DNA of 64,000 nucleotides, from contig JAQOTA010000014.1 in assembly GCA_029532415.1 (NCBI GenBank), positions 496,001 to 560,000 on the forward strand. The letters are read 5' to 3'. The stretch's first letter is position 1; each line of letters opens with the position of its first letter. This document shows, piece after piece, positions 55,157 through 64,000 of this stretch. Source of the stretch: Marasmius tenuissimus (Eukaryota > Basidiomycota > Agaricomycetes > Agaricales > Marasmiaceae). The notes under the pieces were generated by a model. It ran no database searches, was not told the DNA's origin, and saw nothing but the letters and a program-made list of their open reading frames with translations. Position numbers and translations under genes: made by a program.

Positions 55157-57706
55157 TGGACTATATGCTTAGCATATGCAAGTAGATGTAGATCTAAACA
55201 TACTCAGGAAGGCATATACAGGCCTCAAAGGCTTATCTAGTATATGTGGGGCATACAAGGGGGCATATGTGAGGCATATGTGGTGCATATACAGGGAATA
55301 TGTGGGGGATACGCAGAATCCAGAGGCTTTAGATAGCCAGTTGTAAGTCTCACAAGTCAAGACATACACAGCATATGTGGGCCATATGTGAGCCATATGT
55401 GAACCATATGCCCAGCATATGCACTTGAGAGAGAGCTTATTATGATTTTTGAGACCTATCTAGCATATGCGGGGCATATGTGGGGCATATGTAGGGTCTA
55501 TGTGGGGCATACACAGGGCATATGTGGGGCATACACAGGGCATATATAGGGCATATGTGAGGCATATTGTGAGGCATATGCAGGGCATATATAGGGCATA
55601 TGCAGGCTATATATTGGTTATATGCCTAGCATATGCATGTGGATGTAGATGTAGATGCAGACATATGTAGGCTCTGTGCGCAGAATCATATCCAGCTACA
55701 GACCCAGTAATGTGCTTCCAGCTGGCCCAAGTATGTTCAGTACTACAGCATTATACAACATAATGCTTGTCTAATGTATATTTACATTGTGCTGGGCTTA
55801 CTCTGAAAATCTAGGCCAGGTTTCCTCAAAAACCGGGCAAAATACTTGAGTTTTCTCCTTACCTCGTACTTACCTTATTACAACGCGCTGACAGCTGTAC
55901 TTGAGAGAACCTTGAGCAACACAGTTGAGTTGAACTTGAGGGAGTGAGTGAGTCAAACTTGAGGGAGTGAGTGAGTCAAACTTAAGGGAGTGAATGAGGT
56001 GGCTCAAGGTCAATGTTGAGGGAGTAGATGAGGCAACTCAAACTGTGCTCAAGGGTACCTTAACGTCGACCTTGAGGGAGTAAACAAGCTGACTCAACTT
56101 CACTCAAGCCGCGCTCAACAATGCTTCAAGGTTTGTCTCAAGTCAGGTCAGGCAAACACATGAAAGGGTAGAACAAAATATATTGTATATATTGTGTGAA
56201 TACGTAGGAGTGGTGAGTACACTGCATAGTGAGGGCTGCCATTGTTCAATGTGAGCACTGTACAACATGCAGGGCCTATGAAGTCAAGTGCTAACCTTGG
56301 GTTGGGCCGGTTTCTGGCCAGGATGACATATTCGTTAACTGTGGAGAGGTTGTAAGTAGCTGAACCAGACAGACAGAGAGGGAACATGTACCAGTAGGTG
56401 ACTTGGGGGTGAGTGCATATCCTGTGTTGTTGTTTATTTTTTCCTTTCTACGCTACATTTCAGTGAGACACAGAGTGGAGGAGAGGGCTGGTTTATACAT
56501 TACAGTGCTTCAAAATTATACATTGCGTTAGAGCCGCTGCTATATCAATAGGTGTTCATTCAACTCAAACCATTCATCATGTTCCGTCCCACCTGTCCAA
56601 GTTTCAGAAACAAACAAGAATTGAGACAAAAAAAAAGACTCACAGCAACAAATGACTTCTGTCCTCATGAACCCTAAGCACTCCATCTTCAGGTGTATAC
56701 AAAGCTCTGGGTTGAAGGGACTCTGAGGATAACAAAGATAATGCACCCACTTTGTGGCAATTCATCACTCAAGTTTGTACTTTCCTTTACTCATGTTCAT
56801 ACTTATGAGTCTCTTCATCATTTGCTCAAGTCCACATTTTCCTTCACTCAAGTCCATTTTCCTCTTTGCTCAAGTCCATACTTTATGTACACTCAAGTCT
56901 GACTTCTTCCCTCAAGGCTATCTATTCCCTACTCAATTTTTGCTCAAGTTTCCTACCTACATCAGTACAGAGTGAATCTCAAGTTTTCTGCTCAAGTCAT
57001 TCTCAAGATTTCCTCAAGTCATTCCTTCAGATATTTGTCAAGGTAATACTCAATTTGATACTCAAGTTGAATCTGATTTTGAGATCTCCTACTTGAGCAG
57101 CATACTTGAGGGTGAAAACTTAAGGTAGAGGGCCTAAGGAGCCTCAAGGATTTTGCCCCGATTTTGAATGGAAGGTGGCTGTGGAGTAGTTACTCTTCTG
57201 CATCTTGCTTTTTATAACTTCAACATAATACCATTTTTCATTATGTTGAATGAGGTGCTCACTGCATCACCTCACATATTCAGCTCACACCTGGATTATA
57301 CATTATCTTTCAGCATAATACCAATGCATTATTGTAATCTACACAGAATCACTGAGCATATATATTTAGCATAATGTGTTTGATTTATACCAAGTACTAT
57401 GCTTTCATTATACAGAACACCCAATCAACATATTTTTAACATAATTTAGAAGAGAAGTAAGCTGATTTTATACTAAACTCAATATTGCCCTGCTTCAATA
57501 TAATGCACAAGATAAATCTTCAATCTTTTTAGCATAATACAGACAACTTATTGTTACATTGTGTTAAGGATTATCTTGGTTCTGGTTCAGCATAAAACTT
57601 TGATCTTTTCAACATATTTGATCTGACTTTTCATAAATCTCAAACAAATAATGTTAGCATAAATTTTAACATAATACATCTACATTACTGTTGACTTCAC
57701 CCAGTG
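55157..57706 (-). repeat. Element 2, right arm (2,550 bp)
   Basis: Inverted copy of 50905-53454 with no length difference and identical ORF translations. It ends CACCCAGTG, followed by TAC. Confidence 0.92.
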
Positions 57707-58435
57707 TACACTTAGCGTTATGGGTAGGCAGCCGGGTCGACTTGAGTATGGGAGAATAGTACTTATTGTCAATGATAAAGATCGCAACTGGGGGGTCCTG
57801 GGCCACGACATGGGTTGCTTGCGCCCGACGAGCTGAACGGACTGCACCCCGTCGAGTCGGGGACAGGTTGGGACACTATTCAATTTGGGCATACCAGAGA
57901 TGATCTTCCTGGTCCTGGGTGAGCTTGGGGCTGCAAGAGGTCCGCTGAGAGAACAGGATCAGACATTGCACGCGTTATCGAGGGTGACGATAAATACAAG
58001 CACGGAAACGGATACAGTAGGGGGAAACAGTAGTTTCGGGGCGATACACACATACGGAGGTTGGGTATAGCAGCATAGAAAAGTTGAGATTATTTTCGAC
58101 CCTCAGCGGTCTGGAGCATCGCAGCATCCTTTCGTAAGAGCCCGTTCTGTCTCCTCAACTCCCAATGTCTATTCAGACTCTTCCCGGCCCACAATTCAAC
58201 GCTCGTATGGCTTCGTCGAACCTTGCCTGGCTTCAATATGTACTCGTATCCTCCGCAACGACAAGCTAATGACGATACGATCCTTGGGAACGTGCCTAGT
58301 TCCCAGCAAACACTCGCGGTGAGCTCAGGATAAGCATTGATCGATTATCCAGCAAAGTACCAGCCCTCCCATAGAGATCTAAAATGTACGCAAGCCTCAT
58401 CAGTATCAATTGTGACAGAAAACTGAAGAAAGTAA
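57707..58435. other. Region between element 2 and the transcription factor gene
   Basis: No gene supported. It probably contains the 3' UTR of the minus-strand gene ending at 58436. Confidence 0.3.
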
Positions 58436-60364
58436 CTAGCGAACGTACCCAGAATCTGGAAGCGCCGAGTGATGTGTATGTGTTGAAGGAGTCGAAGAGG
58501 TTAGGTTCGTCCTTGCATACGCCGTATTCTGCCCATGCAATAAGGGCCGAGTTTGTGGCAAGGGTAATAGCAACGACGGAGGTTGTACTTGAACAGGCTG
58601 TGGTGCCAATTGGACGTGGGGCACTGCCACTGGTGCAAGTTCGAGTTGTGGTTGCGGTTGTATTAGAGCTTCATCTGCGAGCGACGCGAAAAATACTTCT
58701 GGACCTAGGGTCGAAAGATCAATATAAGCGTAGTAATGGGACATCCAAGGAAACAAGACACTCACCGACATCCCCAAGTGCAGCAGATAAACTTTCCGAC
58801 CAGTATCGTTGTGCGGTGGGAGGGTCTATAACGTCATTACCTCTGCTAACACCACCAACGGCCCCGAATACGACATCGTACGCCCCAGCACCAATACCAT
58901 TGGCGAAGAACCCCATACTCATATCGACATCCATCCCACCAAATCCGTAGTTCGAATTAGGATAGACGTTAAAAGTCTCGTGAAGGGGTAGACTGCCCAA
59001 CTCGTTCGATGATATGGGGAGCACGAAATCCGGGTTTGAGTAGGTGTACGTGTCGGATCGAGAATAGAGGCCGCCTATGCCGGCGTACGTGGCTTGGGGG
59101 TCGGAAAACGTATGAGGAATATGTGCGTCGACATTCGACATTGGTATGGGCTTGAAGGCTCACATCAATGTCGGACGCTCCCAAATGATCTACGACGAGT
59201 CCAAATTCTCCTTCTCTATCTTTCCCTTCGTCACGTGCACGCCCAATCCTGGTCTCGTTCTCGTTCGCCGTAGCTGCTGCCCCCATACTAGTTCGTGCAC
59301 GTTTCGAGCCCGCCATTGGTCTGTCTCCTAATCGACCTCCTGCCACCGATTTGCCTCCCGCACCCTTGCACAAGTCAGCTCTGTCAAGCCGCTTGATCCC
59401 CTTCAAGCAAGGCGGTAGATTACACATCTGCAGTAACTCGTTGACAATATCGGCGAAGCGGCCTGCAACTTGAGATCTACAAGCGAGGGCAACGGAGATG
59501 TCAAGATTGGGTTCCAGGGTGGAGAAAACCGAGCTCGTGAACTCGCATATCCTCCCACCGACCCAGAACCTCCTTACATCTATACACATCCGCCAACTCT
59601 AGAAACGCATCGGGGGTCGTTTTCATCCGTATACCTCGCCATGCGTTGGAGAAGAGGATGATTGCGGAGGATATGATAGCAACCTGACGAAGAATGCGAC
59701 TCGTGAATACGGTATACAACTAACGAAGAATGACACCGAGGCTGACTTACCGTCACAGTCGGGAACGGCCCGGGTCCTGGTTCAGGCATCCATATCTTTA
59801 CAGTTGCATTTGCCTTCTCCCGTCGCTCTCGGTCACTCCGTCGTTGTTTAGCCTCGAGGATATGAACGACAGCTCGTGCTGCGTTGACGCATATGCTCAA
59901 CGATGGAAATGCCAAGGGGTTCTCGCTCTCCTGTTCTACTGCACTCGAAAGTGTCATGAACGGCTTATGAACGAGCATCTGAAGCCAGTAATACGTTATC
60001 CAAAGGATCGTCGACTGATTGAAGAATAGCGAATTCGGGTTGGCTGGATTCCACTTCACTTGGGGCACGGAGTCAGACAATGCGACACGAGCGAAGAACA
60101 AATAACTCACGATGCTCTGGAACACTATCGACCCATCCTGTGAGCGCCTCGTCCAACTCTCTGACGACTTTCTGATTCCACTCTGCTCGCGTCATGCCCA
60201 TCCGGGTCCACATGTCTGTTTTGCGTACCGCATACTGGTAACGAAGGGTTAGCCTTGTGTGTGCTCACGAAAAGCTAGGGGGGGAAGCTCAAGATAGTCC
60301 GTTGAGCGAAACCAACGACATCGAGGAGACGGAGGAAATAGATCCAATATGACATCGCACTCGG

Positions 60365-60367
60365 TTA
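60365..60367 (-). other. Premature TAA in the transcription factor gene
   Basis: It lies in exon 7, 38 codons after the acceptor, in the frame set by the splice and supported by conserved-looking residues on both sides (KQPPD before; SYWIYFLRLLDVVGFAQRT after). Confidence 0.65.
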
Positions 60368-62013
60368 ATCAGGCGGTTGTTTGAACGAGTCGTGCGTTTG
60401 AGATCCTTCCGTAGTCACTCCATCTATTCCTGTCGGCCAATACTCTTCATCGCATTCGATCGGAAGGGGGACATCAAAACTGTGTAGAAGATTGAGGAAA
60501 TGATGGTAAGGTAAGCACAGAAGAAGAGAGAAAGGTAAAGTGAGCGACAGACGTACTCATCAGTCGACATACCCCTCGGTCTCCCCAAAAACGTGCTCAT
60601 CACCGCATCGGCAAGGACCAACCCCCAAAAAGCCCGGTTCCACAGTTCTGATTCGACCGTCGGTTTACTGCCAGTTTCTGTCTTCCTCCGATGAATCCCC
60701 AAATCCTGTGCAAATCTAAACCCGACACCGAGGATGACCCACGAAGCTTCGGGCGTTGAACTTCCTTGGAGGAAGAACGGTGTTATCTGCGAGTAGGCTT
60801 TCGTAAGTGAAACTGTGGTTGGAGACAAAGGAAACGGACGCACACAATACAACTGCAATTCGTACAGCGATGGTGACAAGAAGGAAGACCTGACGAGCCT
60901 CACTTGTCGAAACCACTTCCATCCAGCCGTCATCCTAATCTTTCCTACACCCTCGTCGCCGTTACCGTCATAGTCTTCCAAAACTTGTGCATCATCAGAA
61001 AACCTGGCACCGATCGCACACACCACCAGTAACACCCCGGCGAAGTGGACATCCGTATGGTGCAGACCCTCTTCAACAGACTTTTCGAAGATCCCTCGAT
61101 GGAGGATGGGCAAGTAAGGGTTAACGTGGTCGAGGTACAATGCAACCAACGAGGAGAGGAGTCGGGGTTCGGGGAAGGTGTAATCGGAGGGTAGCAGGAA
61201 AGATGGACATGCTGATGGTAGTTGACGTTGGAATGGATGGATCTTCCAGAATAGGTCCCGTCTATGCACTTCTATTGGCCTGGGCAGTTCGTTCCCTACC
61301 CCGCTAGGCCGCAACGCTTCGGGGGAACGGTCTTGTTGGTTATCGAGAACTAGTTGCCTCATGAAAGATTGGACCAGCTCCATTTCGGCAGTGGAGGAGA
61401 CAGTGCCTTCCTTTGTGCCGTCTGGGTCTTCTTGTTCGATTTGGGCAGGCGACGAAGCGGGGGTATAGTACGTTTTCATTATTGAAGGCGCGTTCTTACT
61501 CGTGGCCGTCGTCGTCGCATTCGCTGGGAGTGGAGGAGTATTGGAAGTTGACTCTTGTTCCCGTTCCTTCTCCTGGAGCTTCTCTTCAAGTTCCACGATC
61601 CTACTCGCCAGATCTACGAGAATCTGACGTATCATAGCCGGGTCGTCGGGTATGGTGTAGGCTTTTGTCGTTGACAATATGCATTTGACGAGAGATTGGA
61701 TAGTTTTCCGGCCTCTTGGGGTTCTGATGAATGGTTATCGGTTTGCGTGTTCATGTGTAATCAAGGATGAATGGATGTACGCACCCTTTCGGAGGACCAC
61801 GTTTCTTTAGAAGCAGAAGAGAGCGTTTCAGATCAATCACCGAACAGACCGGTATATGTCAACAAACACACCTTCCTTGCCAAAGCGAAAACATGCATAC
61901 ACTCTGTTTTAGCCGTTATGCAGTTCGTGCATACGTTTCCCGGCATGGTCGCGCTGTCGCCTGCATCGTTATTAGTTTGCGGTGTTCGGCCTCGAAGGGA
62001 CGAGGAGACCTAC

Positions 62014-62019
62014 ATTTCA
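62014..62019 (-). other. Putative 6-nt micro-exon of the Zn2Cys6 gene
   Basis: TGAAAT is bounded by a TATAG acceptor and a GTAGGT donor. The 50-bp upstream intron (62069-62020) contains GCTGAC and the 53-bp downstream intron (62013-61961) contains CTAATAAC, both good branch points. The six bases complete two split codons and supply the third zinc-binding Cys at the right spacing. Confidence 0.7.
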
Positions 62020-62142
62020 CTATAAAACCTTGTCAGCACGCTGTGAACCCGGTGAAAGTAAATGTGTACTTTTTCGCCTCCTACACTCATCGCAGGAATT
62101 CGGAAGCCTTTGTTTTTTGCAGGGGTTGCTATCGTCCTCCAT

Positions 62143-64000
62143 CGTGGTGGTTTCACTGGGTGCAGGATTGCATAAGTTTTGAGAGTTATGTGAGACTGAT
62201 GCTGAGCCTTATGCGAGGAGATCCTAGCGTAAGTGCCAGAACAAAGGCAAGAGTTATTCCATACCAAAAATTGGACAGAAATGGGATAGAAAGGCCAGGT
62301 TTGGACTTTCTATCAAATTTCTTTCTCATATGGACCGAATTTGGTTCAAATATCTCTTGCATGGGTCACAAGAATCACGGTAAATTCTCCCTGCATAAGT
62401 TTTCATGTCAATCTTACATTTCTCCCGAAACTTACGGGTTCTTGCACCCAGTGTTTGGAACAAGAATCGAGGAAGAATTGAGATTTTACGTGGCCATGAG
62501 CGCTATATCAAAACCGCAGAGATGTAGCGTTGGCGATAAATGGATTACGGGCGCCCAGTGCCAGGTTGGAGAAACTCGACTTCCCGACCCTGGAGAGGCG
62601 AATGACGATGACGAAGTGAGGACCCGTCGACATCACTTGACGTCTTGTTGGGACTTGTTCCTAAGCGACCGGTGCCTCATAACGTACTGATCCCACTCAA
62701 CACTACAACTCTCGTATCTCTCATCTTCGCCTAGCTCGCTGCCTCCATCGCCCAACTGGCCTCAATGCTCGTGCAATGGCGAGCTGCAGATTTCTCCTGG
62801 GGAGCACACCCAGTCACAACGATATCCTCAATCAGGAATCACATGGCGTAGGTGATGGTGGTGTTCTAGATTGCTTGGCCACGTCCTCCAACGATGTGGC
62901 GAGAGGTGTCCTGAGGTGTCCTGTAGGTAGAAGAGCGAGGCGAGGATGTGAGATGCGAGATGAAATGGGAAGTCGAGGTTGGAGGCCGGCGCATCTGATG
63001 GGCTGCTTTCATGTAACTCTGGGTGTTCTGAACCAGACTCGTGTAGAGACGGTACAGAAGGCTGGCCATGAGGTGCTTCTCGAGGGAGTTTCTGGGAGGG
63101 TTTTCTGCCTCTGCCAGAGCCCGAGGCCTCTTCCAGGTGCAAGGTTTGGCTTTCGGTTTCAAAGTCAAAGCACCGGTACAGTTGATCGTGCTTGTGCAGT
63201 GGTTAACGAGGGAATGTGTGATCTGATTGACGATGAAACGCCCGTATGGTGACCATGAGCACGCGCTATCTGGTTTTGAGACTGAACCGTAGTCGTGTCA
63301 GGTTGATCGTTTTTGGCTCCTTGCTCCTTATCGTTGCCTGACGATGTTCCTTGGGGCCTTGTCTACATGTTTTCTTCTCGACCATGGGCGAAAGGACAAA
63401 AAGCTCCAAGTCTGTCTTTGTGCGCACAGTTAGAAAGAGCAAAAAAAGGCCAAATTAACATGTAAACGACTGACTCGTGGCAGTGGTACTGAGCCTCTCA
63501 TATAGTCAATTTTCTTGCCAGTGTTCACTGTTATCAAGATTTCGCTGCGTTGGGGAACCCAACAAGGTCAGCTCAGCATTCATAACCGTGTTAATGTACT
63601 GATTGCGCACCTCTAGTCCCCTTCTAAGCCGTAACGTGCAGAATGTCTGCTCTTTGAATTTCTACACCCAACCCTGCATATATAGAATCCGCCGGGTGAG
63701 ACTCAGAACATGTTTGCTGCCTTTCCTGTCAGAATATTCGAGAGACGTTGCAAGCGGGGATCAAGCTACTCACCAAGGCTCTTTCTGCTGGTATATTTTG
63801 ACAGGTATGCGAGTGCGAAAGAAACCGAAGTTGGTGAAAAATTGAGATCATCGTGGTTCGAGAGAGAGAGAGGTACCGGAGCGGACCTCCGGCGTGGCAC
63901 ACTACAGACACCGAGCACGAGTTGGGAATCCGGCTTCACATTCCTCGGTTGATGTGACCAGTGACAACTCCTCGATATACATCTGAAGAGACGGCATTCT
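62143..64000. other. Upstream region of the transcription factor gene; no other gene supported
   Basis: The first several hundred bases should hold the promoter of the minus-strand gene. Frames on the plus strand (62776-63252, 63603-63952) lack motifs, and opposing frames overlap them. No RNA gene or element end seen. Confidence 0.3.

Larger units (their letters stand above)
50905..57706. mobile_element. Giant palindromic CACTA-type element 2, 6.80 kb
   Basis: Both ends read CACTGGGTGAAGTCAACAGT inward and are flanked by TAC (50902-50904 and 57707-57709). A CACTG/CACTA terminus with a 3-bp TSD is the signature of the CACTA (CMC/EnSpm) superfamily. The arms 50905-53454 and 55157-57706 are inverted copies of exactly 2,550 bp. 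No transposase is visible, so it is non-autonomous. The arms hold three concentric zones of short repeats (TTATGYTRA, CTTGAG and CATATG). The 1.7-kb loop holds more CATATG repeat and a fragment of element 1. Confidence 0.85.
58436..62142 (-). pseudogene. Zn2Cys6 fungal-specific transcription factor (XlnR-like layout), with in-frame stop
   Basis: ATG 62142 has a good context (CACGATGG). Exons: 62142-62070, 62019-62014 (6 nt), 61960-61872, 61804-61785, 61723-60844, 60786-60557, 60479 onward, then several more to about 58436, with introns of 50-77 bp. The zinc cluster CDECRRRK continues through the micro-exon (MKC) into DSATMPGNVCTNCITAKTEC, giving C-x2-C-x6-C-x9-C-x2-C-x6-C. KKRGPPKG and a coiled coil (residues about 90-110) follow, then the Fungal_trans regulatory domain (VALYLDHVNPYLPILHR, GSSTPEASWVILGVGFRFAQ, then NSLFFNQSTILWITYYWLQM) and a Gln/Pro-rich tail. 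TAA at 60367-60365 stops the chain at about residue 469, inside the domain. Expected to be nuclear. XlnR-like is only a layout match. Confidence 0.75.

Noticed and set aside
60365..60430. An intron that would remove the in-frame TAA of the transcription factor (GTGACT donor, CCGAG acceptor)
   Set aside because: It would put the conserved-looking sequence after it out of frame and delete conserved-looking residues before it.
61767..62690. 307-codon plus-strand ORF
   Set aside because: It lies antisense over exons 1-4 of the Zn2Cys6 gene and shows no motif, so it is a shadow frame.

Overview
The window looks like a transposon-dense, gene-poor stretch of a basidiomycete (Agaricomycete) nuclear genome. 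The evidence is spliced genes with 50-77 bp GT-AG introns and CTNAC-type branch points, a NACHT NTPase and an F-box/LRR gene of mushroom type, a Zn2Cys6 regulator, an HMGXB3-like/KDZ-associated CxC gene, and Ty3/gypsy chromoviruses, Copia, hAT and CACTA-type elements. No database search was possible, so family names rest on motifs, element ends and target-site duplications (TSDs).

Layout. 1-4043: 5' part of a Copia-type element on the minus strand, with an 822-codon open frame running off the left edge, a primer-binding site matching initiator-Met tRNA, and a 5' LTR. 5068-6768: an uncharacterised ORF cut by a 607-bp hAT MITE with a perfect 8-bp TSD. 9419-10950: F-box pseudogene. 11167-42010: a nested, rearranged block. 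Gypsy A inserted into an HMGXB3-like gene. Gypsy B carries several solo LTRs. A 20.6-kb segment (15374-35995) is inverted, so 5' halves lie on one side and 3' halves on the other. LTR pairs, TSDs, reading frames and the two halves of the host gene all agree on this. Inside the inverted segment is a 10.86-kb palindromic element (18773-29632) with 2,709-bp arms. 42669-43960: a spliced gene of unknown function. 46515-48471: NACHT gene with a premature stop and a transposon-derived tail. 48414-50032: non-autonomous TIR element. 50905-57706: a second giant palindrome with CACTG ends, a 3-bp TSD, 2,550-bp arms and three concentric zones of short repeats; its loop holds a broken copy of the first palindrome's end. 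58436-62142: a ten-or-so-exon Zn2Cys6 transcription factor gene whose zinc cluster appears to be completed by a 6-nt micro-exon, and which carries an in-frame TAA.

How it fits together. Little here looks like working host machinery. The window is mainly a record of layered insertion, LTR-LTR recombination, decay by transitions (nearly all premature stops are TGA) and large-scale rearrangement. The best candidates for something undescribed are the two giant palindromic elements, the gypsy A accessory ORF, the retrotransposon-splitting inversion and the micro-exon.
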